Assembly: GCA_964464175.1 (NCBI GenBank)
Contig: CAYXFD010000006.1
Span: forward strand, 53,978 to 117,977
Direction: 5' to 3'
DNA length: 64,000 nt
From: CAYXFD01 sp964464175
Lineage (GTDB): Bacteria; Cloacimonadota; Cloacimonadia; Cloacimonadales; JAJBBL01
The translations under genes were made by a program, and so were the position numbers. The notes under the pieces were generated by a model. That model was given only the letters and a program-made list of their open reading frames with translations, did no database searches and was not told the DNA's origin. Below, one piece after another: positions 17,973 through 26,251 of this stretch (positions are counted from its first letter, which is position 1; the number at the start of each line of letters is the position of its first letter).

Positions 17973-18617
17973 TTATGATGAGTCTCTCCTTCTCTTTCCG
18001 GTAGTTATCAAGCTTGTTTCCCGATGGCAAAAAAGGTAAGAACTATTACCATTCATTTTCTTTTTTTCGATGATGCTTACCCCAGCCGGATTGAAATCGC
18101 TTTTGATAACTCTCCAATAAGGACTCAAAAAAGCATAGACAATTATGGTGAATATTCTTGCCTGATGACTGATGATCAGAATGTCATCATCGGTTTTTTT
18201 GACTAATTTTATGATCTTTCTTGCTTGCAGGAGATAATGAAAAATCCGAAAGGTCACGATCGATTTGGCTACACAAAGGTAAATCCAGTATTTTAGTTTT
18301 ATCATACCGGGTAAACGGGGAGGAGATATATATATCTCTGCTAATTGAGGTACAGCCTTTGACTTGATAGGCACATCAGAACTCTTCATAAAGGCAGTTG
18401 CTGTCTGTTTTGTTCTTTTTAAAGGGCTGTAAAAGATATTGGAGTAAAGGTTTTTTAAAGACTCTCCCAATACTGCTATCTCTTTTTGACCCAATGAAGT
18501 CAGGCTTGAGCTGTTCCATTTTTCCAGAATTTGTAGAAAATCTTTATGATTGACCTTCTTTTGCAGGTCTTCCAAAAGATGGGAAGCAGTTCCATGTCTT
18601 ACTATATAAACTCTCAT
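17973..18617 (-). CDS. Histidine phosphatase family protein (SixA/PhoE-like)
   Basis: 214 residues. It begins MRVYIVRHGTASHLLED with the RHG catalytic signature (nucleophilic His), then SPLKRTKQTA (second Arg motif) and a C-terminal DDILIISHQARIFTI carrying the second catalytic His. The ATG at 18617 is preferred over an upstream TTG because family members start directly at this strand. The family includes SixA, which removes phosphate from phosphohistidine proteins. Given the neighbouring PTS EIIA genes, a role in dephosphorylating EIIA or HPr is an attractive but untested idea. It is the last gene of the duplicated EIIA-antiporter cluster, and its first ~20 codons recur in the remnant at 20090-20254. 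Confidence 0.75.
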   Translation of the reverse strand: MRVYIVRHGTASHLLEDLQKKVNHKDFLQILEKWNSSSLTSLGQKEIAVLGESLKNLYSNIFYSPLKRTKQTATAFMKSSDVPIKSKAVPQLAEIYISPPRLPGMIKLKYWIYLCVAKSIVTFRIFHYLLQARKIIKLVKKTDDDILIISHQARIFTIIVYAFLSPYWRVIKSDFNPAGVSIIEKKKMNGNSSYLFCHRETSLITTGKRRRDSS

Positions 18618-18634
18618 AGCGATAATCAACTGAA

Positions 18635-18877
18635 TTATTCTGATTTACCGATAACTATCCTGACCGGGAACAACTCGATATAAGCGGAACCCCGTTCAGT
18701 CAGTTTTATCTGCTGTTCTTTCAGGTTTGCTGCCAGGATATCCGACAACCTATGCTTTTTGATAAGAGTGATAGGGAGCAGAAAGTTTGCCAGCTCTAAA
18801 TTGCTGTATTCTGTATCCAGATTGAAGTCTTTGAGAATCCCAATGATCTGACCGGAATGAACTGAGTTGAACAACAT
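18635..18877 (-). pseudogene. Decayed EIIA/PII-like paralogue with two deletions
   Basis: 80 codons. The first ~47 match residues 132-180 of the intact protein at 20257-21078 (LFNSVHSGQIIGILKDF against LLNSVHPDQIIEIIKEF). The sequence then jumps in frame to that protein's residues 241-268 (NLKEQQIKLTERGSAYIELF against ILKEQQIDLTEPGTGYIQLF). The whole EIIA domain, including the active His, and about 60 residues of the C-terminal domain are missing. The reading frame stays open, so a short protein could still be made, but it cannot be a phosphocarrier. It keeps the position that the intact copy holds in the other module: after an antiporter, before the phosphatase. Confidence 0.8.
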
Positions 18878-18889
18878 AGCGTTCTCCTG

Positions 18890-20071
18890 CTAAAAGGTCT
18901 CTTTTTTAAACTTCGCATAACTGTATTTGATGAGAAAGGGGGATATCAAGGAAGTTACGATGACCATCATTACAGTTGCAGAAAGGACATCGGTAGAGAT
19001 CAAGTTTCTCCTTACTCCCATTGAGGCAATAATCAAAGCTATCTCTCCCCGGGGAACTACTCCGGATCCAATACGGACAGCACGGATCGTGTCGAATTTA
19101 ACAATTTTAGCACCAATAGCACTGCCGAAGAACTTACTGATAACTGCTAAAAGAAGAAACAATGTAAGATACAAGGGCTTAATACTAAAATCTCTTAACT
19201 GGATGGTCAAGCCTATGCCAACAAAGAAAAAATGGATAAAGAAAGACTTTCCTAACTGAGAAATTCCGTTATTAACCAGAGTTCTGAATTCTGTCTGATT
19301 TATAAACAGTCCGGCAAGATATGCTCCTGTTATTGCCGCTAAACCTGAAATTTCAGCAAACCAGGAATAGAAAAAGATAATTGCTATACTGAGCGATAAA
19401 ATCGAGCCGTCAAGTTTCAGTTTTTTGCTGTTGGAGTAGATTATGGGTATTAGATAGACACCTATGATGAAAGCAAATATCGAATAGAGGGAGATTTTTA
19501 GGAGAATTTGGAACAACTGGCTTTGATGGAAAGCATCATAAGAGGTTTGTTCGATGGAGATACCGAAAATCAGGGAGATGACTAATATACCCAGGATATG
19601 ATCTATGATAGCACTGTTTATAATGCAACGTCCCTCGATACTGTTCAGTTTATCGATATCCATAAGGGTTATGACTGAGATACTTATACTGGTCGCAGTA
19701 AAAATAACTCCAATTAAAAGGCTCGGGAACAAGCCGTAATTAAAGAAATATGAGAGCAGAAATCCACTGGCAAAGGGGAGAATAAAACCTCCCAAGGCAG
19801 GCGAGAGAGCTTTTTTTGATTCTTCACGGATCTTTTTAATATTCGTTTGGATACCAGCTTCAAAGATCAAGAAAAGAATTCCAATCTGGGCAATCCATTC
19901 AATAGTTCCTTTCTTTTCTGCAAAATTCAACAGAGTAGGTCCGAGAATTATTCCCAGGAAGATAAGAGCAATAACCGGAGGAAATCTCAGTTTAATTGAG
20001 ACAGCGCGGACAATAATAGCCAGAATGAGAATGATAGCGATCTGGAGAACTAAATCCATAGCATGGTTCAT
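18890..20071 (-). CDS. CPA2-type cation/proton antiporter, copy B
   Basis: 393 residues, about 11-12 hydrophobic segments, no cytoplasmic RCK/TrkA-N domain. Motifs typical of the KefB/NapA fold are PPVIALIFLGIILGPTLLNF, LFLIFEAGIQTNIKKI, AITGAYLAGLFINQT and GVVPRGEIALI. The family exchanges Na+ or K+ for H+ across the inner membrane; ion specificity cannot be read here. It is a close paralogue of copy A (21108-22289, same length). It is followed by a decayed EIIA gene, whereas copy A is flanked by intact EIIA genes, so the PTS link of this copy may be weakened. Confidence 0.88.
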   Translation of the reverse strand: MNHAMDLVLQIAIILILAIIVRAVSIKLRFPPVIALIFLGIILGPTLLNFAEKKGTIEWIAQIGILFLIFEAGIQTNIKKIREESKKALSPALGGFILPFASGFLLSYFFNYGLFPSLLIGVIFTATSISISVITLMDIDKLNSIEGRCIINSAIIDHILGILVISLIFGISIEQTSYDAFHQSQLFQILLKISLYSIFAFIIGVYLIPIIYSNSKKLKLDGSILSLSIAIIFFYSWFAEISGLAAITGAYLAGLFINQTEFRTLVNNGISQLGKSFFIHFFFVGIGLTIQLRDFSIKPLYLTLFLLLAVISKFFGSAIGAKIVKFDTIRAVRIGSGVVPRGEIALIIASMGVRRNLISTDVLSATVMMVIVTSLISPFLIKYSYAKFKKETF

Positions 20072-20089
20072 AGTACCTAAAACCTGTTT

Positions 20090-20254
20090 TTATTGAGATC
20101 TAACATCATTAGTGGTAAAAACGATTGTATTTTCAGGATTATCAATAAGTATAGAGATCTCAAGAAATCGGAGATTTCCGGTACCTTTCTTGTGCGGGAC
20201 TTCTAAAAGGTGGAAAACAGTTACGTGTCTGACGATATTGACTCTCAAAACCAT
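20090..20254 (-). pseudogene. Deletion-junction ORF: phosphatase N-terminus joined to EIIA C-terminus
   Basis: 54-codon open frame. Residues 1-19 (MVLRVNIVRHVTVFHLLEV) match the start of the histidine phosphatase (MRVYIVRHGTASHLLED). The remainder (HKKGTGNLRFLEISILIDNP) matches the last ~26 residues of the EIIA protein at 22334-23161 (HKKGTGYIQLIETSMLIGNP). The similarity is also clear at DNA level on both sides of a junction near 20190-20196. It begins 3 bases after the EIIA stop at 20257, as the intact phosphatase begins close after the decayed EIIA. It is best explained as the scar of a deletion between two tandem copies of a four-gene module. Confidence 0.8.
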
Positions 20255-20256
20255 AA

Positions 20257-21078
20257 TCAGCTGAATTCGTCTATATTACCAATAACTATCTTAGTTGGAA
20301 ACAACTGGATATAACCGGTACCAGGTTCAGTCAGATCTATCTGCTGTTCTTTCAGAATTGCAGCCAGATGACGTGGAATTTGCTTATCCGTTATTGTAGA
20401 GATAACCAGTGAAGATTCTATACTTTTTTTATGACTGTGGATACTAAGTCCGGCAAAGACGGGGATAAGATAGGCTATTCTGCGAGCCAGGGAAGTAGAA
20501 CTAACAACAGCAGCATTATGAATACCGACTTCCAGCATTGCTGAAAGGAGATCCGGTAACTTGTGCTTTTTAAAAAGGGTGATCAGCATCAGAAAATGCT
20601 CCGGCTGCATATTATTGTCTTCTGTATCCTGATCGAACTCTTTGATAATCTCAATGATCTGATCGGGATGAACTGAGTTGAGCAGTTTTTCGCTCAGCAC
20701 CGGATTCTTGAGGAGCCGGGCAGATTTGGCAAGCAAACGAAGATATATCTTGTTATGTTGATTGGCACAACCGAATAAAAAGATAATCTTGACTGCGCCT
20801 AATCTTGGATTTCCGTAATCTATTCCTTCCTTACAGATCACGATCATCAAGAACAGGTTTTCGACATATTCGCATCCGGCATGGGGGATGGCAATATTGG
20901 GTAAAATCTCAGTATTCCCTGCCTGTTCTCTCTGGAGTAAAGATCTATAAAAATAACGCTGGCTTTCTATGTAGCCCTTCTTTGCCAAATGTCTGGTCAT
21001 CTCTTTGAAGAGTTCTTTTTTGTTTCTTGCTTTGGGATTGATAATTATCAAATCCTGATTAATGAATCTTTCCAGCAT
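20257..21078 (-). CDS. PTS EIIA (fructose/Ntr type) fused to a PII-like domain, copy B
   Basis: 273 residues. Residues 1-150 are an EIIA type-2 domain with phospho-acceptor H66 in ILPNIAIPHAGCE, followed by GIDYGNPRLGAVKIIFLFG. Residues about 160-270 show a ferredoxin-like beta-alpha-beta order: HFLMLITL, KLPDLLSAMLEVGIHNAAVV, a variable loop, SSLVISTITD, and GTGYIQLFPTKIVIG. This resembles the PII/PII-like fold (inference). It lies between the two antiporter genes on the same strand. The EIIA-Ntr protein PtsN of E. coli controls K+ transport according to its phosphorylation state; by analogy this protein may gate or tune the antiporters. EI, HPr and HprK are encoded at 45-48 kb. Confidence 0.8.
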   Translation of the reverse strand: MLERFINQDLIIINPKARNKKELFKEMTRHLAKKGYIESQRYFYRSLLQREQAGNTEILPNIAIPHAGCEYVENLFLMIVICKEGIDYGNPRLGAVKIIFLFGCANQHNKIYLRLLAKSARLLKNPVLSEKLLNSVHPDQIIEIIKEFDQDTEDNNMQPEHFLMLITLFKKHKLPDLLSAMLEVGIHNAAVVSSTSLARRIAYLIPVFAGLSIHSHKKSIESSLVISTITDKQIPRHLAAILKEQQIDLTEPGTGYIQLFPTKIVIGNIDEFS

Positions 21079-21107
21079 ATCATGCTCCTTGCTGCAATTT
21101 CTCCCAT

Positions 21108-22289
21108 CTAAAAGGTTTCTTTTCTGAATTTAGTGTAGCTGTATCTAATCAGGAAAGGTGCTGCCAGAGACGAGATAATTACCATTAATACTGTTGCTGA
21201 GAGAACGTCCACTGAGACCAGATCTCTACTTATTCCCATTGAAGCCATGATCAGAGCGACCTCTCCTCTGGGTATCATTCCAAAACCGATACGGGAAGAA
21301 CGAGTCGTATCGAATTTGGCTAATCTTGCTCCGAAGGCACTACCAAAGAATTTGCTAATAATGGCTAAAATAACAAAAAGAATCAAAAAAAGCGGTTTTA
21401 TGCTCAGTTCCTTTAAATGTAGAGTCAGCCCGATGCCGATGAAGAAAAAATCAATAAAGAGAGTTTTCCCTACTTGGGAGATACCGGTATTGACAAGATG
21501 ACGGTATTCAGTCTGTCCAATAAACAATCCGGCGAGATAAGCACCGGTAATAGCAGCCAGCCCGGACATTTCGGCAAACCAGGAATAGAAAAAGATAACT
21601 ACTACACTGACGGAGAGCATTGACCCTTCAATATTGAGTTTTCTGCTGTTGATAAAGATCGAAGGTATTAGATACAATCCAACTACAAAGGCGACAATAA
21701 AATAGAAGATAATTCTGATAATGGTTAAAAACATTTCGCTCTGATAGATGGTTGCAGAGGAGGACTTTTCAATAGAAAGCCCAAAAATGAACGATATGAG
21801 CAAAATGCCAAGTACATCGTCAATGATCGCACTATTGACAATGCAGCGACCTTCTATACTTGTCAACTTGTCAATATCCATCAGGGTAATAACAGATATA
21901 CTGATACTCGTTGCTGTAAAAACCGCACCGATAAAAAGACTGCTGACCAGGCTGAAGTGAAAGAAGTATGATAAGAGAAAACCGCTTAAGAAGGGGAATA
22001 TTACACCACCCAAGGAGGGGAGAACAGCCTTTTTGGATTCTTCTTTAAGTTTTTTAAGATTAGTCTGAATTCCAGCCTCAAAGATCAGGAATAAGACTCC
22101 AATCTGGGCAATCCATTCGATGGTTCCCTCTTTCTGAGCAAAGTTAAGAAGACTCGGACCAAGAACTATTCCCAGAAAGATCAAGGCGATGACAGGAGGG
22201 AATTTAAGTTTGATGGAAAAAGCCCTGAGAATATTAGCCAGGAGGAGAATAATGGCAATTTGTACTACTAAATTCATTACATGATTCAT
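21108..22289 (-). CDS. CPA2-type cation/proton antiporter, copy A
   Basis: 393 residues, the same length as copy B and closely similar along its length (for example FPPVIALIFLGIVLGPSLLNF, VLFLIFEAGIQTNLKKLKEE, LAGLFIGQTEYRHLVN, GMIPRGEVALIMASMG). It is an integral membrane exchanger without a C-terminal regulatory domain, so regulation may come from separate proteins. EIIA-PII-like genes lie immediately upstream (44 bases) and downstream (29 bases) on the same strand, forming an operon. It probably exports K+ or Na+ in exchange for protons. The ion is not determinable from this sequence. Confidence 0.88.
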   Translation of the reverse strand: MNHVMNLVVQIAIILLLANILRAFSIKLKFPPVIALIFLGIVLGPSLLNFAQKEGTIEWIAQIGVLFLIFEAGIQTNLKKLKEESKKAVLPSLGGVIFPFLSGFLLSYFFHFSLVSSLFIGAVFTATSISISVITLMDIDKLTSIEGRCIVNSAIIDDVLGILLISFIFGLSIEKSSSATIYQSEMFLTIIRIIFYFIVAFVVGLYLIPSIFINSRKLNIEGSMLSVSVVVIFFYSWFAEMSGLAAITGAYLAGLFIGQTEYRHLVNTGISQVGKTLFIDFFFIGIGLTLHLKELSIKPLFLILFVILAIISKFFGSAFGARLAKFDTTRSSRIGFGMIPRGEVALIMASMGISRDLVSVDVLSATVLMVIISSLAAPFLIRYSYTKFRKETF

Positions 22290-22333
22290 CTTAATGATTC
22301 TCCTGGTTTGCTATAACAGTCTGAGTAAAATCA

Positions 22334-23161
22334 TCATAATTCTATCTCTTCATCAGGATTACCGATAAGCATTGAGGTCTCGATCAATTGGATATATCCG
22401 GTACCCTTCTTATGGAAGTCAATATTATTCTCTTTCAACAAATCCGATAAACGGTAAGCTATTGACTGGTCATTGATCAGGCACATGACTATTTCCGATT
22501 CTTTATGTTTTTTCTTGTCAGCGTAGTATGTGCCGGAAAAGACCGGGATATCTAAGGTAATCCGATTACTCAGCGATATCGAATCTAAAACAGAAGCATT
22601 GGTAATTCCCAATTCCACGAGGTAGGTCAGCAGATCATCCAGTCTGTGAGCATCATGGAGAGTGATCAACATCAGGTAGTGAGTTTTACTCTCTGTCACT
22701 TCAGCATCCGGCTTATCGTAATGATCAATAAGCTGGAGTACCTGTCCGGCTTCATTGCACAGCAGAAGTTTCTCCTGAAACTCTTCGTTTTTCAATAGTC
22801 TGGCTGATTTCGCCAAAAGCTGTAAGTATTCCTTATTGAATTTATCAGTAGTACCAAAGAAAAAGATAATTTTAGCTTTTCCCATCTCCGGATTACCAAA
22901 ATCAATACCATCTTTTATCAGTACAATACTGAGAAAGAGTTTTTGTACTGAGTCACTGCGGGAGTGAGGAAGCGCAACTCCGGGCATCAATTCGGTATTA
23001 GAAACCTCCTCCCGGTCTTTAAGTGCTTTGAGGAAGCTATTTTTATGGAGTATGTAATCGAGGTTATAAAGATGATTGACCATTTTCTCGAATAGTTCAT
23101 CTTTATCCTTAACCTGAGGCTCAATAATTATTAAATCCTTATTGGTATAATGTGATAGCAT
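22334..23161 (-). CDS. PTS EIIA (fructose/Ntr type) fused to a PII-like domain, copy A
   Basis: 275 residues with the same two-part layout as the 20257-21078 protein but clearly diverged from it. The EIIA domain has phospho-acceptor H66 in LMPGVALPHSRSD and GIDFGNPEMGKAKIIFFFG. The C-terminal part has HYLMLITLHDAHRLDDLL, TYLVELGITNASVL, a Lys-rich loop (ADKKKHKES), SEIVMCLINDQ and GTGYIQLIETSMLIG, compatible with a PII-like fold. It is the first gene of the operon with antiporter A. Its last ~26 codons recur in the chimeric remnant at 20090-20254, showing that a second copy once preceded antiporter B. Confidence 0.8.
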   Translation of the reverse strand: MLSHYTNKDLIIIEPQVKDKDELFEKMVNHLYNLDYILHKNSFLKALKDREEVSNTELMPGVALPHSRSDSVQKLFLSIVLIKDGIDFGNPEMGKAKIIFFFGTTDKFNKEYLQLLAKSARLLKNEEFQEKLLLCNEAGQVLQLIDHYDKPDAEVTESKTHYLMLITLHDAHRLDDLLTYLVELGITNASVLDSISLSNRITLDIPVFSGTYYADKKKHKESEIVMCLINDQSIAYRLSDLLKENNIDFHKKGTGYIQLIETSMLIGNPDEEIEL

Positions 23162-23261
23162 AATTACTCCATTCCATCCAGTATCATTTTGCTGACACAG
23201 ATGCTTTGTTTAGATTTTTAGCGTCAATCATCTCATTCTCACTTAATATTACTTTGTTCAT

Positions 23262-24248
23262 CTAACCGGAAGAGCTTCTCAAAGCCCTTTGCTTGTAGAT
23301 ATGTTCCCGGTAGGTCTTAGAAAAGATATGTCTTCCTTGACTGTCGGCAAAGAAATAAAGAAAATCAGATTCAGCAGGTTCCAGAACTGCTTTTATCGCA
23401 GGGAGGGAGGGGCTGCAGATCGGGGCAGGGGGTAATCCTGAATAGCGGTAAGTATTGTAAGGCGAATCGATTTCCAGATCCCGGTAATAGATCCTTCTTC
23501 TGCGAATCCCTTCTTTGGTTAGTATGTAAGCAACAGTAGGATCAGCCTGTAACCGCATTCCAATATTCAGGCGGTTCAAAAAAACACTTGATATCAATGG
23601 TTTTTCATCAATAAAGCGTGCCTCTTTTTCGATTATTGAGGCCAGAATAATAGTCTCATACAAACTATAATTGAAATCCTCCGGAAAATGAAGCTCGGAA
23701 GTTCTGGTAAAAAACTCATTTACGAGGCTTCTTAATATGTACTCTTCGGTCACCTCTTCGGCAAAACGGTAGGTTTCCGGATAGAGAAAGCCCTCTAAGG
23801 TCTGTACGGGTAAATTTGTAATCTTCTGTGCAAATTCCTGGTCTCTGCTCAAGGCAAGATAGTTTTCGTATTGTCCAAAACCTTGCTTGCTGAGTGTTTG
23901 GGCTGTTTCTCTGATAGTTAATCCCTCGGGTATAGTTACTCTTTTAAGTTCAACTTTTCCTTCCAGTATCCTGTCTATGACCGATGTCGTTGATAAATTG
24001 CCGCTAAAAAGATACTTACCCCAACTCAGATCTTTTTCAATTCCTCTTAGTCTAACCAAGATAATAAAGGGCCATTTACTCCTGATAACACGATTCTGCA
24101 CCAGCTTATCGGCTATACTTGCTGCTGATTCTCCCTGTTTAATCTCTACAAGGACTTCTTCAATCATTCGGGGAATAAGAATGAGATAGAGCTCATAACC
24201 GGCAATCAGAATCAAGAGGAAAAGGAGAGAAAGAGCAAATATTTTCAT
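23262..24248 (-). CDS. mltG: Endolytic murein transglycosylase MltG (YceG-like)
   Basis: 328 residues, normal length. One N-terminal membrane segment (about 4-25) is followed by a LysM-like region (KQGESAASIADKLVQNRVI) and the YceG catalytic domain. The conserved LASIIEKEARF carries the catalytic Glu (about E207), with RLNIGMRLQADPTVAY and YNTYRYSGLPPAPICSPS also present. It cleaves nascent peptidoglycan strands at the outer face of the inner membrane and influences glycan length. ruvX lies 23 bases upstream on the same strand, a common pairing in bacteria. Confidence 0.94.
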   Translation of the reverse strand: MKIFALSLLFLLILIAGYELYLILIPRMIEEVLVEIKQGESAASIADKLVQNRVIRSKWPFIILVRLRGIEKDLSWGKYLFSGNLSTTSVIDRILEGKVELKRVTIPEGLTIRETAQTLSKQGFGQYENYLALSRDQEFAQKITNLPVQTLEGFLYPETYRFAEEVTEEYILRSLVNEFFTRTSELHFPEDFNYSLYETIILASIIEKEARFIDEKPLISSVFLNRLNIGMRLQADPTVAYILTKEGIRRRRIYYRDLEIDSPYNTYRYSGLPPAPICSPSLPAIKAVLEPAESDFLYFFADSQGRHIFSKTYREHIYKQRALRSSSG

Positions 24249-24271
24249 GATGATGATTCGCTATTCTTGCT

Positions 24272-24709
24272 CTACCGGGATTGTTCTGAAGAACCGGTTC
24301 TTTGTTCCTCAAGATAACTCTGCAAGATTATTGCAGCAGCGAATTGATCAATTGTATTCTTGAGCACTTTAAGCGAACTCTTCTTTTTTAAGAGCATCTT
24401 TTGAGCTTCAGCGGAGCTGTATCTTTCATCATAAGTAGCTACCGGTACGGTCAAATTCTGCTCTAAGCTGCGGATAAAGCTGAGCACTTGTTCGGTCTGT
24501 TTACTTGCTGAGCCGTCCTGATGAAGAGGGAGCCCAACAACAATATCCGAAATGTTTTCCCGGTCAATCATAGCCTGCAGTTCTATAAGTACACTACTTC
24601 TCTTTGTATTTTGTAAAGTCTTATAGGGGGCAGCAAGCATTTTCAGTTCGTCACTGATAGCGATTCCGATTCGTTTTTGACCGTAATCAATACCCATGAT
24701 TCTTGACAT
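24272..24709 (-). CDS. ruvX: RuvX/YqgF-family RNase H-fold nuclease
   Basis: 145 residues from the ATG at 24709 (MSRIMGIDYG); a TTG start 8 codons upstream is possible. Family landmarks are all present: IMGIDYGQKRIGIAISDE, VVGLPLHQDGS, TYDERYSSAEA and DQFAAAIILQSYL, supplying the acidic residues of the RNase H-like fold. YqgF proteins act in 16S rRNA 5'-end maturation and have been assigned Holliday-junction resolvase activity. It is co-directional with mltG and two lipoprotein genes. Confidence 0.93.
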   Translation of the reverse strand: MSRIMGIDYGQKRIGIAISDELKMLAAPYKTLQNTKRSSVLIELQAMIDRENISDIVVGLPLHQDGSASKQTEQVLSFIRSLEQNLTVPVATYDERYSSAEAQKMLLKKKSSLKVLKNTIDQFAAAIILQSYLEEQRTGSSEQSR

Positions 24710-24779
24710 TTCTTCTGAGAGGATTATCTTCAATTAGAAAACAGCGGTAAAAAAGACTCATAAAGAATAAAGAACAGGG

Positions 24780-25385
24780 TCATATATTAGACTCGTCACG
24801 CCAGATAATAATCCGCCATTCATTCATTTCGGGACGTAAGTAAAATCTGGCATAACCCTCTGCTGAGATATGAGAAGAACCGAATAATGTGATTGAGAGA
24901 TTAAAAAACACCGGTATAATGACCCAATCTTCTCTTCCTTCCTGATCATCAGTGAGCCAAAAAGATTCATGCGGGATTTGCAAATTAAGATAGATGTTGT
25001 TCGGCGGGGGGTAGATCCCATCAGACGATCCTTCCTGAAACAGGTTACGATGATACTCTAATTCTTTACCGTAATCCCACCAGCTGTCTTTTATTCCGTC
25101 ACCATCCATATCGATCCCGATCTCGTCGGTTTCCACTGAGATAAGTTCGAAGCGGAAAGATTGAGAAAGACAGCTCTTGAAAAGCTCAAAATCCTGCTGA
25201 TTATAGGAGATTTCCAGGTTTTCAAGAACATTGCGAGGAGTAGTATTTGCTCTTATCTCATAGCTCTTGTTATTATCGATGATCTGGGGATTAAAGGGGT
25301 TTGTGCAACTGATCAGGCTCAAAAGAAGAAGGAGCAGCAATACTAACAGTATTGGACCTGATCTTTTACTGTGGAATGTACTCAT
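24780..25385 (-). CDS. Lipoprotein, paired with the next upstream lipoprotein
   Basis: 201 residues. It has a lipoprotein signal: a basic start, a long Leu-rich core and lipobox LISC, then NPFNPQ. The mature part starts with NTTPRNVLENLEISYNQQDF. This resembles PMQTLDNLKYAWDSNENID in the neighbouring lipoprotein, and both end with a sequence like EWRIIIWRDES or FWRITRWEDFR. The compact alpha/beta size and this repeat pattern suggest an NTF2-like fold (inference only). Its start overlaps the end of the upstream lipoprotein gene by 20 bases, so translation is coupled. Function unknown. Confidence 0.7.
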   Translation of the reverse strand: MSTFHSKRSGPILLVLLLLLLLSLISCTNPFNPQIIDNNKSYEIRANTTPRNVLENLEISYNQQDFELFKSCLSQSFRFELISVETDEIGIDMDGDGIKDSWWDYGKELEYHRNLFQEGSSDGIYPPPNNIYLNLQIPHESFWLTDDQEGREDWVIIPVFFNLSITLFGSSHISAEGYARFYLRPEMNEWRIIIWRDESNI

Positions 25386-25956
25386 ATTTTAACCTGCCCC
25401 AAGTCTCGTCACTATCCTTGCGGAAATCTTCCCAGCGGGTTATCCGCCAGAAACCATCACTTTCTCTTTGCAGATACAAGGTCATGCTTCCCGAGAACAG
25501 GGAAGTACCCGATTCACGATTCACTGCTAACCGGTAATCCCGGTAAAGCAGTGCAGATTCGGATTGTATCACATCATCCTTCTCCGGAATAAGCTGCATC
25601 TCAAAATTCATCTCTTCATTGATCAGACTACGCATATCTGTTTCCATACTCTTATCCCAGGACACAGGAAGATTATAGTCCTGTACATCCTGAGAATCGA
25701 AGAAAAACAGAAAACCATTGTCAGAATCACTCAAAATACTATCGTATCTATCGATGTTCTCATTGCTGTCCCAGGCATATTTCAGATTATCAAGTGTCTG
25801 CATAGGTGTTATCGGATAGTGATTCCAATTTACCTTTCCTTCCGGATCTTCAGCATCCCGTGTTTCAAAGAGTCCGCAGGAAGTCAGGAAAAATAAGATC
25901 ACACATATAGAGTACACTGATCTCTTCAGGAAAAAAGGTGAATGAAGATTACTCAT
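25366..25956 (-). CDS. Lipoprotein, diverged paralogue of its downstream neighbour
   Basis: 196 residues. The signal peptide ends with lipobox LTSC followed by GLFETRD. The mature region has TPMQTLDNLKYAWDSNENID near its start and a terminal GFWRITRWEDFRKDSDETWG, both with counterparts in the lipoprotein at 24780-25385. This suggests an old tandem duplication. There are no catalytic motifs. It overlaps the coiled-coil gene upstream by 8 bases and the lipoprotein gene downstream by 20 bases, so the three are one operon, likely continuing to ruvX-mltG. Envelope location is inferred from the lipobox. Confidence 0.7.
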   Translation of the reverse strand: MSNLHSPFFLKRSVYSICVILFFLTSCGLFETRDAEDPEGKVNWNHYPITPMQTLDNLKYAWDSNENIDRYDSILSDSDNGFLFFFDSQDVQDYNLPVSWDKSMETDMRSLINEEMNFEMQLIPEKDDVIQSESALLYRDYRLAVNRESGTSLFSGSMTLYLQRESDGFWRITRWEDFRKDSDETWGRLKYEYIPQ

Positions 25957-26251
25957 CTTCTCCTTTTTCTTTCAATGCTGAGATTTCAACCTCCAATTCC
26001 TTGATCATCGACTCAATTTCCTGTATTTTATCGGATTTTTCAGCTAAGAATTCGTTCTCTTTATGTTCTGCTATATGCTCATAGATGTAACTCCCCATCT
26101 CTGTTTTCAAGTCCTTGATATCACCCTTCAGTGATCCGATCTTCAGTTTAAGTCTGGAGAGCTTTGAAAGCTCTTCAACCTTATCAAATGTTTTTGTCAT
26201 TGCACTGTTGATCTCTTTGCGTACACTCTCGATAAATGCCTTTGCGTCCAT
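25949..26251 (-). CDS. Small cytoplasmic coiled-coil protein
   Basis: 100 residues, no signal peptide, Lys/Glu-rich, with heptad-like hydrophobic spacing through LKLKIGSLKGDIKDLKTEMG and IQEIESMIKELEVEISALKE. It is first in the operon, with AGGAGG about 5 nt before the ATG and a TTGACA-type promoter upstream. Sequence and length resemble small hypothetical proteins of unknown role. I cannot assign a function. Confidence 0.7.
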   Translation of the reverse strand: MDAKAFIESVRKEINSAMTKTFDKVEELSKLSRLKLKIGSLKGDIKDLKTEMGSYIYEHIAEHKENEFLAEKSDKIQEIESMIKELEVEISALKEKGEDE

